From: Symbiotaphrina buchneri
Taxonomy: Eukaryota; Ascomycota; Symbiotaphrinales; Symbiotaphrinaceae
Assembly: GCA_001599915.1 (NCBI GenBank)
Contig: BCIG01000002.1
Coordinates: 310,001 to 374,000 of the forward strand
Length of the DNA stretch: 64,000 nt
Direction of reading: 5' to 3'
In this document: positions 1-11,643 of the stretch, in pieces
Numbering within the stretch: position 1 is the stretch's first letter
Layout: the number at the start of each line of letters is the position of its first letter
The notes under the pieces: generated by a model
What the model was told of the DNA's origin: nothing
The model's input: the letters and a program-made list of their open reading frames with translations, nothing else
The model's database searches: none
Translations under genes and position numbers: made by a program

Positions 1-1706
1 CCTATGTCAGCGGTTCTTATGCGAGCGGCGTAACGGTCGTGTCTGTTCCAACCTCGCTCACTGCCTCCGGTGCCGGTGCGTACCTGAGCTCCATCAACAG
101 CGAGGTCGCCAGTCCTTCTGGAATCGCCCTCGACCAGAAGGGTGCCGGTGTTGCGGCCGCTGCTGCCATCTCTCCCGCTGCAGGAAACGGACTCGGGGAC
201 GTCTTCAGCTCTCTGTCCTCTGAAATCGCCAGCATCATCACCTCTGCTCTGGGCAGCATCCCTACCGGCGCTGCAGCTGGAACCTCTACGATTGTCACCA
301 CAACAAGTGTCACGACCAGCGTCACTGCAAGCGCCATCCCGGCCGGTACTCCTTATGTCGTCACAGTGGCTGCGCCGCTCGCGCGGAGGGCTCGTCGCCA
401 GGCTGCTGGTTCGTACGTTGACGCGACTGGATTTGTCACCTCGGACTGCGCGTCTGGTGCTTCTTTCACCTCATCTGAGGGCGAATTGTTGAGCGACGGC
501 AAGGTCGTGTCCACTGATGCCGACGCGGACAGTGCTGCTCTCGTCGGCTCTTCCACTGTCATGGCCATCAGCACCACATTCGAACTCTCCAATGGTGCTC
601 TTGTCTGGGCCAACTCAGCTTTCGCTACTGGCTTTGCTCAGTGGTGCGAGTTGACGACTGGACAAATCGTGGCTATCTTCAACGGCGACGTTCCCACTGG
701 CTGCACGATCGTCACCCTGGGACTGATCCCTGCTTCATCTTGCCCTGCAAGCTCTTCAAGCTCTATCACCCCGATCGTGACTAGCTCATACGTGCCAGTC
801 ACCTCCACATTGGTTTCTTCCGGGCTTAACGGTACCAGCTCGGCGGTCATCACGTCTTCCTCGCTTGTCACCTCGACCATCATCCCAACGACAACATCCT
901 CCTCGTCGCCCATCAGCGTCTTCAGCAGCGTCTCTTCCACGCCCACCTCCACGCTTGCCAGCAGCAGCTCCACCACCTCGACATCCTCTCTCCCCACGTA
1001 CTCGCTCGTCTGGTCGGATGAGTTCGATGGCGACTCGCTCAACCAGGACTACTGGTCCTACCAAAACGGCGACGGCTGCAACATCAGCCTGTGCGGGTGG
1101 GGCAACGGCGAGATCGAGACCTACGCGACGAGCCAAGTCTCCGTGGCGGACGGCAACCTAGTCATCACGGCTTCGCTGATCGACGGGACGTGGTACTCCG
1201 GCAAGCTCATCTCGCAGAACAAAGTGTACAACACCTACGGACGCGTTGAGGCGCGCATCCTTCTCCCCACCGGCGACGGTCCCTTCCCAGCCTTCTGGAT
1301 GCTGCCCAACAGCGACATCACGTGGCCATACGGCGGCGAGATCGACATCACTGAGTACGAGTCTGCGTGGGCGCCCGACGTCTCGCCCGCGACGGTGCAC
1401 TACGAGGGCGCGGACGGCGCGGCCGAGACGTCGATTGCCAGCGGCACGGTGTATGTCAGCGACGCGTACGCCGATGGCAATTACCATATCTATGGCATTG
1501 TCTGGACCGAGGAGGGCATCACGTTCACGCGCGATGAAATTGCCATCGGCACGTATGCGAATGATGGAACGAATATCTACCCCTTCACCGATGACTTCTT
1601 CCTTATTTTGAATCTGGCGATTCAGCCGAGCTGGGGCTCGCAGGTCCCCGCGGACGCGACGGAGTTTCAGATGTTGGTTGATTATGTCAGGTGGTATACT
1701 GATTAG
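1..1706 (+). CDS. GH16 glucanase-like secreted protein, 5' partial
   Basis: The reading frame is open from the left edge (frame beginning at base 3) to TAG at 1704-1706, so the start and any signal peptide lie outside the window. The visible part is about 567 residues. It has an unrecognised N-terminal region with several cysteines, a Ser/Thr-rich linker at roughly 720-1000 bp that is probably O-glycosylated, and a C-terminal GH16 domain from about 1005 bp. The GH16 active site is readable as GGEIDITEY near 1335-1360, giving the E-x-D-x-x-E nucleophile and acid/base pair. Known members cut or transfer beta-glucans in the cell wall or medium. No GPI signal follows the domain, which ends in LVDYVRWYTD. 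GH16 membership is secure; substrate and subfamily cannot be told from the sequence. Confidence 0.9.
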   Translation, partial: YVSGSYASGVTVVSVPTSLTASGAGAYLSSINSEVASPSGIALDQKGAGVAAAAAISPAAGNGLGDVFSSLSSEIASIITSALGSIPTGAAAGTSTIVTTTSVTTSVTASAIPAGTPYVVTVAAPLARRARRQAAGSYVDATGFVTSDCASGASFTSSEGELLSDGKVVSTDADADSAALVGSSTVMAISTTFELSNGALVWANSAFATGFAQWCELTTGQIVAIFNGDVPTGCTIVTLGLIPASSCPASSSSSITPIVTSSYVPVTSTLVSSGLNGTSSAVITSSSLVTSTIIPTTTSSSSPISVFSSVSSTPTSTLASSSSTTSTSSLPTYSLVWSDEFDGDSLNQDYWSYQNGDGCNISLCGWGNGEIETYATSQVSVADGNLVITASLIDGTWYSGKLISQNKVYNTYGRVEARILLPTGDGPFPAFWMLPNSDITWPYGGEIDITEYESAWAPDVSPATVHYEGADGAAETSIASGTVYVSDAYADGNYHIYGIVWTEEGITFTRDEIAIGTYANDGTNIYPFTDDFFLILNLAIQPSWGSQVPADATEFQMLVDYVRWYTD

Positions 1707-2174
1707 ATGGATGCTGGGGACGTGGCTTAGATTCCCGGAGCGCGCTGGTGAGCTCAGTGGGTGTGTAGAGAGATTGGATCGTTTGTAAGATTAGGGTGGA
1801 GGGTATGATTGCAGCGGAAGCTGACATGGTTGGGTGTTTGTTGGGTCTGTGGATCATGGCTTCTCTTGTATAGATATCGGGAGTAATAATACTTAATCAA
1901 ATGGCAGAGAAGTTTGGATAAAGCGAACATCGTTCGTCTGAAAAAGTACCTTAATATTTAAATATGCATCAATGGATGATGTGACAGCGGGACGGCTCTT
2001 CCTACTCTGATTTCTGGGTTTTTAGGCAGAGGTTTATCTGATGCCGTCATCCTCCCACGGCTCTCGCGGCCGGGAACCTCCACCACGCCACCCGCCGAGG
2101 CAGGTGTGCCGAGCGACTCACACATAGGAACCTTACATTTCTTCTTGCAATCCTTCCGCATCTCCCAACACATC
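1707..2174. other. Intergenic: 3' region of GH16 gene and promoter of transaldolase gene
   Basis: No coding potential is seen. The stretch contains an AT-rich patch at about 1880-1975, a plausible end of the GH16 transcript, and then a GC-richer segment leading into the next gene's ATG at 2175. Confidence 0.5.
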
Positions 2175-3583
2175 ATGGCCAGCACCACCACCGGAACGCT
2201 CCTCGACTACCTGCGCAGCAAAAGCGCCATCGACTGCGACACGCTCGACGAAGAAGGTTCTGTCCCACCCGTGCCTCCCTCGCGCCCAGCAAAGAGTGAT
2301 ACGCGCTAATACGTCAGAGCATACAGTTGCGAGAAAACTGGGTCCGTTTGTGGATTGCACGAGCAACCAGGTACGCTCTCTACCGCTCCTCTCTGCAGCT
2401 CTACATCTACTTCCAGAGCAGTAAATGGGCAGCGCTGACCGGTGGTGCGAGGACAGGCCATCGCGTACTTCGAGATCCAGAGAGCGCAGCATGCGCCGCT
2501 CCTGCATCGGGCGGTCAAGTTTGCGAAGAGCGTGCAGGGGCGGTATGAGGATGTGACGCTGGAGGAGTTGGCTGTGGAGAGTATTGTGAGTTTATATTTT
2601 AAAGGATGAGATGATGAGATGATGAGGGGGTTTTGATCTGGCGAGATTGGAAGTGGGCTGATGGATGAGACTTAGATGGTCGAATTGTCCCTCGCCATGT
2701 CGCCGTACGTCACGGGCTTCATCCACGTCCAGACGAATCCGAAACATGCTTATTCTACGCCGCGGACGGTTGAGAATGCGAAACGTATGGTACCCTATTT
2801 CTTTCAGTTTTATTACGCATGATGTCATGCAGATCTGCCGCTCACACATGCTTACCTGACAGGCATCATCTCCCTCGCCTCCCTCATCGCGCCAACCTTC
2901 CCCTCCTCGCGCATCTGCATCAAAATCCCCAGCACCTACGAAGGCCTGCTCGCATGCCGTACTCTCGAAGCCGCTGGCATCCACACGCTCGCAACCACTC
3001 TGTTCACGCTCTCGCAAGCCGCGCTCGCCGGCGAGGTCGGCTGCACGTACATCGCACCGTACGTGAACGATCTTCGCGTGCACGTCATTCCTGAGTTTGT
3101 CGATGAATACAAAGACCCGGCACTGGGATTTGCGGCGCAGCGGCTTTATAAAGCCCGCGGGCAGAAGACGGAGGTGCTGGCGGCGAGTCTGACGAATGTG
3201 GCTGAGGTGATGAGTTTGGCGGGCTTGGATCATATTACGGTTTCGAAGCCGTTGTTGGAGGAGTTGGGGGTTGAGAATGCGGAGGGGGTGGAGAAGAGGT
3301 TTCCGACTGCTGATAATGGGAGTGAGGACGTGGATGGACTGGGAAAGGTGAGTTTTGTGGATGATAAAGAGGCGTTTGAAAGGACGCTCAAGGAGGGGAA
3401 TGCTGGGAAATACTGGGAGAGATTGGAGAAGGTAGGCAGCTCCTCTCTAAAACACAGATCCTTTGAAGTTTAGCATGGCATGTATGAAGCTAAGCTAACG
3501 ACCGATTGCAGGCCATCTCGACATTTGGGGAGATGCAGCTTAAGATGGAAGGGATTGTGCAGGAGACATTGGCCATCATCTAG
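2175..3583 (+). CDS. Transaldolase-family enzyme
   Basis: Model: join(2175..2256, 2327..2370, 2457..2585, 2676..2784, 2863..3431, 3512..3583), giving 334 residues, close to the usual 320-335 of transaldolases. All five introns are GT..AG and keep frame. The Schiff-base lysine segment reads RICIKIPSTYEG, equivalent to the I-K-I-[AP]-[ST] motif of the family, and the later strand GCTYIAPYVNDL matches the conserved IAPYVGR-type region. Known transaldolases move a dihydroxyacetone unit between sugar phosphates in the cytosolic non-oxidative pentose phosphate pathway. The sequence differs from the housekeeping enzyme (for example NDL instead of the usual GRI after APYV), so it may be a secondary paralogue with another aldol substrate. 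The start at 2175 is the first ATG giving the spliced frame. Confidence 0.88.
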
Positions 3584-3873
3584 AATGTCTCCGACGGCGA
3601 CGCTGCCAAAGGCCCGCTTAGATTATGACAATATTTATAACAATAGAGATCCTACATTTCAGTCCTTCCTTGATGGATTCCAGCGAAGTTTTCCTTCTAA
3701 GCAGGATGGGCCTGAGACATCGAAATTGTTTATCGCACACTTCGCCCGCCATCGCTTACTGCTTTTTCGGCCAAACCCGATCAGCTGGCCGCTCGGCCTT
3801 CCCCCAACCCATCTCCACGCCCAACCTTTGTTCATCATTCTCACAGTCCTCCATCTTCCCAGACAGGCGTATC

Positions 3874-4915
3874 ATGACATCCCAACCGCCCCTCACAGTC
3901 GCCGTAACCGGTTTCGCCGTATGCCTCTCCCTCTCTCGCTCTCCCTTCCTCACCCTCCCATCTGCATTTCCATTTCCCACCTCTGAGTCTCCCTACAACC
4001 ACACATACTAACTCCATCGTTACCTTCCCTCATGAACTAACACATGTTCCTCACCATCCACAGCCCTGGTCCACCCACACCCTCAACACCTCCTCCCTAA
4101 TCCTCGCCGCTCTCCCAGCACAGCTCCCCCACACAGACGGGCAACGTCCAATTCGCATCCTAAAATACCCGCGCCCAATCCCCTGCACGTACGCTGCCGT
4201 CACAGAGACAGTGCCGCTGCTTTGGGCTGGCGCGGGGCCAGGGAGCGTCTACGAGTCGCAGCCCACCTCTAACACTACTGGTCCTGGTACTGGAGTGCAG
4301 GAGCAGGCGACGCAGGAGCACCATGAGGAGGAGAAGCAGAAGCAGGAGCAGGAGACGGTCCACATCGATCTAATGCTGCACCTCGGAATGCGTACTCGCA
4401 GAGACGATTTCTGTATTGAAAAGTATGCACGACGTGGGCCGTATGAGAAGCTTGGTGAGGACGGCGCGGGGTTTCCGACGACGGAGTTTCTAGGCCCTGG
4501 GGGCAGGTGGGAGGGCTTACCGGAGGTGTTGGCTCCGGAGTGGGATGTGGAGAAAGTGCAGGGGAGGGTTGAGGCGGAGGAACCGGTGTGTATATTACTA
4601 TCTCCCTTTCTTCTGCTACTATTTATTCATCCACTTGAATCGCTTCTCCCTACTGAGCTGACTATGATTCGGCCGTCGGCCGGTGGCGTTTAACAGCACA
4701 TCCCCAGCGCCGTATCAACCGACGCCGGCCTGTTCTTCTGCGAGTTCATCTTCTACTCGTCGCTGGCGCAATGCGTCCGACACGGCCTCCCGCGCAACGT
4801 GCAGTTCTTGCATGTGCCCCAGATGGCGGGTGAGGCGGATATCCAGCGCGGCGTGAAGGTTGTGTTGGCGCTGATTCGTGCGCTGGTGGATGAGCGTGAG
4901 CGGGAGGGGAAGTGA
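3874..4915 (+). CDS. Pyroglutamyl peptidase I-like cysteine peptidase (family C15)
   Basis: Model: join(3874..3918, 4064..4585, 4697..4915), 261 residues. It begins MTSQPPLTVAVTGFA and splices in frame to PWSTHTLNTS. Members of this family remove N-terminal pyroglutamate from peptides in the cytosol. The catalytic cysteine lies in STDAGLFFCEF, equivalent to the AGxYLCN motif of bacterial enzymes. The catalytic histidine lies in FLHVPQM, and an acidic position is in DDFCIEKYARR. A low-complexity Gln/Glu-rich insert (about 4290-4360) sits before the central domain, a feature of fungal versions. The 3' splice site at 4696 restores HIPSAVSTDAG. There is no signal peptide or membrane segment. Confidence 0.85.
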
Positions 4916-5676
4916 TATTTTTTGAAAGGGGGGCTGTGGGATGGGGATTGGGATGGGGATGGGGATGACGATGTGGAATTGTCGATGTAGATGGTGATGT
5001 GCTATGTGACTGTGTGCGTGTCCCGTGTGTCTGTGCGCGGTGTGCTGTGTGGTGGTGGTGATGTGTCAATGATTGATCATTGGGTGGTGGCTGGGACTGG
5101 AATGCCAGTGCACATCAGATGTGTTTGCAACGTGCACTGTTCAGATGTTTGCGTGATTTGCACACACACACGTTGGAATGCCACGACTGGCTGGGCTGTG
5201 CGCAGCAAGCAGACTCTCGATCTTTACCATAGCAGAGAGTGATGCGCAAGCGGTTGGTGGGGAATGATGACGCGTGCGCAAGCATGCGCAGCTGTGCGCA
5301 GGTTTCAAACTTTGTGAGGGTTAGGTACCTTACCTGAGGTACCCGCTACTATTTTTAGGAGCGAAGCTACCAGAAATCGGAGGGCGGGACTTACCCCTGA
5401 CTAGCCTGTCACACGACGACGATCGCATGCATCCGGGGCTTGCCGTGCGAGATATAAATCCCTCAGAGGGAGCTCCGGACCTCCGGACCTCCTCTAAAAC
5501 TGCTTCATCCCTCATACAACAGTATCCAAGAAAATTTTTCAATCCATACAAAACGATTTGTCGAGATAATATCGTCTGCTCTGCCTGACCAAGCCTCTCA
5601 CATCCACAAGTCAATATTCCCAAAAGGAATAACAAACCTTCACACATCCATCCATATCCTCTACACCACTCCAACA
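4916..5676. other. Intergenic with GGGGAT-type simple repeat
   Basis: The pyroglutamyl-peptidase 3' region has a short imperfect (GGGGAT)n tract at about 4936-4970 and a GT-rich continuation to about 5200. The remainder up to 5676 is the likely promoter and 5' leader of the DUF2406 gene, CA/CT-rich just before its ATG. No other gene is seen. Confidence 0.55.
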
Positions 5677-6201
5677 ATGCATCTCCCCGGCACATCGCGG
5701 CGCAAGGACAGCTTCGAGAGCAGCAGCACGCTCTCGCACAAGTCGCACGGCAAGAAACCCTCATCTTCCCACGCATACGACCATACCAGCCGTCTAGCCA
5801 CCAAGGCCGACCCCACTCTCGCCATGAACGAGCTCGAACCAGGTTAGTGCCTTCTTGTCTGTGCTCTGTATTCTCCCTGTATTGGATCGAGCAGGATGAT
5901 AGGTAGCTAACGTAAGAATTGGTTGATACAGCCGCCGAAGCTCAGAAACATACCGACTCGGCGGCGCTTTCGCGGGCGAGGTATACAGATATCTACGGCA
6001 ATCTGATCAGTATGTTGCATCCATTCCCATCTCCGTGCTCTGTTGCATGTGTTGTGAACGAGTGTCCTGAAGGGAAGCATTGCTGACGTGGGTTATCTCG
6101 TAGATGAGCCAGACCTGTCAAACCCGACGCGGAGTCGCTGGGAGCGGCCGCTGGACACGATTCGCTCGTTCGAGGCGGCTATTGAGAGGGGCTACCGGTG
6201 A
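5677..6201 (+). CDS. DUF2406 family protein
   Basis: Model: join(5677..5842, 5932..6009, 6104..6201), 113 residues. Splicing restores the conserved blocks ADPTLAMNELEPA, GNLINEPDLSNPTRSRWE and RPLDTIRSFEAAI, which define the fungal DUF2406 family as I know it (compare DPTxAMNExxP, NPTRxRxERPLDTIRSFE). The protein is short, basic and Ser-rich at the N-terminus, with no membrane segment. Its biochemical role is unknown. Both introns (89 and 94 nt) are canonical. The family assignment is confident because three separate motifs occur in the expected order and spacing. Confidence 0.85.
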
Positions 6202-7607
6202 ATGGAGTGGATGATTTGTTGCGAATATATAATGTTGCTTGGGATGGTGTTATGAGATATCGATAATACTCCACATTGGCGTCATCGGCGGGGTGGAGGA
6301 TCGATACCACTTTTTGTGGTTGGATGGAGTTTCGGTTGAATGCTGGTCGGCGGCTGCTGGAAGGGGGACTGGCGCACGATTTACTAGTGCACGATATCCA
6401 ATATTTCGAAATGGGGATGTCAATATCGCCTTGAATCTTGAAATTTCGATTTTGAATCCTCCATCTTGAACTCACAGTTTTCTCGTAAGGATGTAGATCG
6501 TCGTTTTCGGATGGCAAGACGCCGCTAAGAGCATTTTTAGCGTCTTGTAACCTGCTCCTGCTGGCTTACCCACGGTAATAATAGATAAGGAGCATGCAGG
6601 GTGACGTGCAAAATGCGTATATACATAGCATAATACACGTGCATCCAAAAGGGTTGGAAAACAGAAATGAGGAGATGGGATTTTATTGCAATGAATGGCC
6701 CATATTGTTATCATATATATTGCGGATCCGATATAATTAATCGTATTAATTATTATATTTATTTTAGTCTATTGCTATTTATTGTATTGCTGACATTGCT
6801 CCTGACACTCGGATGGTACATCTTCTCATAGTATAAACTCACTTAGAGCTTGCCCATCCAAAGTACGGTTTGGAACACTCAAGATTAGGAGTATCATACA
6901 AGCAAACACCTCCAGAAGTATTGTAGGACAGTCAAAGACAACAAGACGGTGGAGTAGCTACTGGCCTGCTAAGCTGCTTAAGAAAAGTGACATATAAAGT
7001 TCTTTTTGGTTTTAGCGCAGGAGTATCTATAGCTGGCAGGAATATATGAAACTTTATGGACTTGCAGGAACAATTCTCTCGCTGTATTAAGAATGAGGTA
7101 CGCTGCTTTTAAGGGTGGACAATCAACGGGAATTTCTTAGCGATATCTGAAAGGGTCTCTTAATTGGTCGAATGGTGTGGATAGTCTGATAATACTGATC
7201 TAGGCGATGAGTGTTATATGCGGGGTTTGAGACGCCCACCTCTTCTCATTCATATAAACACATCAGAATAAAATGGACAGCTGCAGGATGAACCTGCCTA
7301 TAAGTTCATATAACTCAGCAAGTGGTAAGGATTATCTAATATGAATTCTCATAAATCAAGCATTATTGATCTAAATCCCAGAAGACTACATCTACGAAAT
7401 TAGAGGTAGCTTTTCAAAGCTACTGACTCTATCGATGCTGATATTGAGTTATACATCATTCCCACCGGCCTTACTGCAGATGAAAATTTCCTGCCTTGCT
7501 ACGTATCACATTCACATCCCGGAGAATTCGCTTCGCTGTGTCTATCAGGAACACGAAATCCAGTAACCCAATCCCACAGCGGCATATCTGGCTAGGAGAG
7601 GATTTGA
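6202..7607. other. Gene-poor, AT-richer stretch
   Basis: About 1.4 kb without a credible ORF. Base composition drops visibly between about 6700 and 7480, with runs such as TATAATTAATCGTATTAAT. A small hairpin with 8-bp arms, GTAGCTTT / AAAGCTAC, sits near 7408-7425. It could be a decayed repeat or a point-mutated (RIP-like) relic, but I see no terminal repeats or recognisable protein, so I leave it unclassified. Confidence 0.45.
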
Positions 7608-10600
7608 TTGGATCGGTCCGCAGCTGCGTACAATCCGGGCGTCACAAGGCAATGCTGGCACAGCCCGTGCCACCTGATTAGCTACTCCGCGGTGGGCGCC
7701 CACTTGATAAGCCTTTCCCGCTTCCCCCCGCTCGGCATAACCGTCTGTCAGGGCATATGCACCTACTACGAGTCATGGAAAGGCTACAAGAGCGACATCG
7801 CCGATGCCTACGCCGCGACGTCATCGCTCACCGAGCTCCTCGAAATCTTGCACAGCAAGCTGTCCAACCGGGTCTTAGATGCGGACCTGGTCGCGAAAGC
7901 CGAGGCGGGCATCATCCGTTGCAAGGACAGGGTCGATAGGCTACACAAAAAGCTGGATAAGATACGGACCACTACAAGGCTGGGTGACGGGACATTCAAG
8001 AGAGCGTTGTACCCTTTTGAGGAGAAGACAATAGTTAAGTTGCGTGCATCGGTGACCGAGCTTAGAGATGATTTGGCATTTGCACTCCAGGTTATCCAGC
8101 TGTCAGTGTTTATATTTCCTTCTGAAGTGAGATTGACTGCTAACGTTACTATGATGTTTTAGGGACACTACAGGTCAAATCCATGCAAACGCCAGACTCT
8201 TGGTTACCCTGGCCGACAAGATCCGTGAAGACTTTCTACTTTCCAAAGAGTCAGCAAGCCAAACACAAGCTGGACTCGCTGTAACGAACTCCACAATGCT
8301 TTCACTCGGAAGAGACGTCCACACACTGAGACAGAACAGTACACAGGAGATGGAGCTGCTGAATAACTTAGAGTCCCGGATTGGCGTGGTTCCAGACGTT
8401 TTGACCTCTATCGAGCAGCAGAATAATGTGAGGTTTCAGAAGGTTCAATGCTCAGTGCTAATTTGAGGGCTGTATAGGAAGTTTTACGGTTAGTGTGGCA
8501 GTTGGTCGGAAAAGAAATATCCAAACCATCACAGTTGAGAGATTCATGTGATGCGGAAGCAAGACTCTCCCTAGGTTACACTCCCTCCTCTACCAGAGAT
8601 CGTTATCGCCCACGAAGTGCGCGGTGTACCTGCTATAATGGCGAGAGAACCGACTTCCCGACTCTTCGTTCCTGGAACGGCGGGTTTGCATCCTTCTTGA
8701 AGCGCACACAGGTTTCGGAGTGCAAAGTGCATGGATTGAACAGACGATCTGTTGGGGCAGGAATACAGTTCAGCGTTCTTAGCCGCGGAAGCATTCTATC
8801 ACTTGCGCTGGGAATGACCATGACAATGAGCACAGGAGCGGGTGGATTGTCAATGAGCCCAGCTTTATTGCTGAAAGGATTCATCCACCGTCAATCTCCC
8901 GCGTTTGCTCTATTCTGTTGGGCTGAGTTTCATCTCCGTGACAGTTCAGAAGAAGAGAAATCTCGGTACTTTCACGAAAACATAGCAAAGCTCAAGGATA
9001 TCATTGAACGAGGGGAGGCGTCTCCCTATGATGTCGGTCAGTTTGGTTTAGAGACCGGCACGATAATCCACGTCAGTACTCCTGAGTGCAATGGCAATCT
9101 TCTGACTGCTTAAAACAGGCCGCTTTGAGCTCATTACGATTGGTTAAAGCCAGCATCTTGCTTATATGTGAGGTTGTAGAGGCCATTCATCAGCTGGGAA
9201 CCCCACTTGATGAGCAATCTATTGACTCTAGGAATGGAGTAGGAAGGTATTGCTCCAGCCCAACTAAGGTCATCGACGCTTGTGCAAGAGTCTAATTGCA
9301 GAGCAATAGAAATGGTGTGGAACAATTGATAGTCGTTTTATGGTTTTCATCGCATGACGATCCCGAAAATCTCACGGCTGCTATCAGCTATGTTAAGCGC
9401 TTGATTGACCAAGGTAACGGGCCTACGGAACGACTATATCCTCCGGGATATGAAATTATCGGGAGCCGGAGGTTTGGGCCCCCAACGTGTCCATGTTGGT
9501 TTGAAGCCCTGCGAGATATCAGGGAAGGTAGGTCGGCCTGAAGAACCTTATCTCCCTCGAGTGGCTGATATCCTGGTAACTAGTATGTCACTGTGGTCCT
9601 CTTAGCAATGCGATCATCGAGCGTTCTGAAGTCGAAGTACGCCGTATTCTCAGTCGAGACCCACAGTCAATAAACGAACAGAATCTGCTCCGCCAAACCC
9701 CGCTGCATTTAGCTATTGCGTGGCCCTACATGGTGTCATACTTGATCGAACTTGGTGCAGACGTTAATGCGCTTGACATAAACCATCAGATGCCAGCTCA
9801 CTATGCCTGTGAACAGTATCTTGTGGAGGGCCTACGACTCCTGGTGCAGGCAAACTGTATGGTTGAAGAAGGAACTCGTTTCTGGCCATCTTTGCTGCAG
9901 TATGTTTTGTATATGAGTGAACCGGACCCTCAGATTGTCACCTGCATCATCCAGTCAATTGACAAAAGACGGTCCAGGTTGATGGAGTGGGCGCGTGAAA
10001 ATCGCCTCTTATCCTTAAGCAGTCTGCCAGTGGATAGCATACTAGATGATTCAGCGATAGAGGCACTGAAACTGCTGCAAAAAGATGGCATCCGTATTCC
10101 ACCCCCTTTGCTACATTGTCGAGCAGGGAGCGTCTATCAACCATGGGAAGGACCTCTTGGAAAAAACGCAGTACTTGAGTTTTGGGAGTTACTCTTCAAG
10201 GCTGGGTTCAGAAACTTGGATGAAGCGAGATATCATGGCATACCCCTCAGGTTGCTTGCGAGGCAACTGCTAATCTCGAGGAATCCGCCCTTGCAGCTCA
10301 TTCTTGGGATGTGTACCTGGTTGCTAGACCATGGCTGCAACCCTCTGCGGGAGGCCATTGCCAGAAAGGGCACAGACCTTCATTACTTGGCGTATGTCCT
10401 CGGGTCCCAAGTCGAAAAACTTTCTTCCAAAGCAAATATCTCCGAGTCAATACAGCTTCAACTCGGTCGGACTGATGCACGAGATGGATGCTCATGTATA
10501 TGCTCTCCACACGGTTGCAGTCCTCTCTCAGCTTTTCTTAAGGGAGCATTATACTATGATTACGGAAAAGGAGCACGAACCACAGATTTCGATAGGTCGA

Positions 10601-11013
10601 CAGAATTCGTCGCTTGGCTCGAATTGACCGGCATAGAAGCTTCACCGAATTCGGATTCGGTTGAGGATGCTATACGATGCATGCTTATGTGGGAGCTTGG
10701 CAGCCTTGGCTTAACACATAGCTGTTGTAAATTGGATGGTCCTTGGAACGACAAGATGATAACGCCAGACTGGTCTGAGGGTGAAAGATGCGAGATTCTG
10801 GAGGAGGAGCGGGAACTAGTCCAGGAATTCGAATCTCTGTTGGATGAAGGTTTGCAGAAATGGGAGCAAACACAAAAAACGTTCTGCGACTTTTTGAATT
10901 CATTTATTCGGGACGTCCATGAGAGATTGGAACGAAGGCGACTAACTCCAGAGAATGTGCAAGGCTTGAAAGAAATGGGGGTGTATTTACGGCATAAGGG
11001 TAGGCGGGATTAG
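7608..11013 (+). CDS. Ankyrin-repeat protein with fungal N-terminal domain; model incomplete, possibly a pseudogene
   Basis: Coding segments: about 7608-8101, 8163-8442, 8478-9071, 9119-9238, 9302-9527 and about 9606-11013. The N-terminal part (LGITVCQGICTYYESWKGYK and a following helical region) matches the fungal N-terminal domain found ahead of NACHT or ankyrin regions. The last exon has ankyrin-like units, for example TPLHLAIAWPYMVSYLIELG. Such proteins are often linked to non-self recognition, but no NACHT domain is visible here. Oddities: no ATG precedes the first segment in frame; the usual first residues are replaced by a weakly similar stretch; the 8443-8477 intron would be only 35 nt; and the 9527/9606 junction does not join in frame with the obvious GT..AG pair. 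The gene is either decayed or mis-resolved by eye. Confidence 0.6.
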
Positions 11014-11643
11014 GTCTATGACCCCGACGAGGAAGGGACCTTCGATTGCGATGACTTTGGACGATGGATGGTATGAGTAGGCTCAGCTCTCTCTATGCAA
11101 TTTCAGTCGGCTTCCTGAAAGAAACTGTCTCCAATTCGTAATCAGGCTGTAGCTCTCCGTAGCGGGTCAGCGACAGTATAACTAGGGAGTTGATCCTAGG
11201 ACAGTGATTTATGGCGTTGAAGTGTATACATGTCATTGTGCTTTATCGCATAGAGTTCCTGTTATGGCAAACGTGGATTGAATTCGACTCGGTGTGTCGT
11301 GTATCCAGTGACCATCATCGGGTGCTGGGGAGAGCGCTAAAATGCATGTCCGACACCATTGGCGCTAAGTATTGCGCAATTCTCCTAGAGTGGCAGACAA
11401 TGCACCACCAGGTCGAGACCACCACAGCAGTAATAGGTCACTGAGCGGATAGATCCAGCTCGCATATCGAAAGGCAACGTCTCTTGCCTTGATTCAGTTT
11501 ATTACCTCAACACTTCCAAGATATCATCTGCTCGGCAGTGCGATTTACCGTGTTCCCCACCCGCTCGCACCCCGCAACCCCACACTCTCGGCGGAAACCT
11601 CCTCAATCGCTATGTAGATCGGATCAGCTATAGCTCAGCGAAG
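11014..11643. other. Intergenic, promoter of Zn2Cys6 gene
   Basis: No gene is supported. Short ORFs here lack any family resemblance. The last 150 bp before 11644 are C-rich and probably serve as the promoter of the regulator downstream. Confidence 0.45.

Noticed and set aside
4746-5069. His/Thr/Pro-rich minus-strand ORF
   Set aside because: It is the complement of a GT-rich simple-sequence tract and the end of the peptidase gene; its composition is low-complexity and it has no start context or family.
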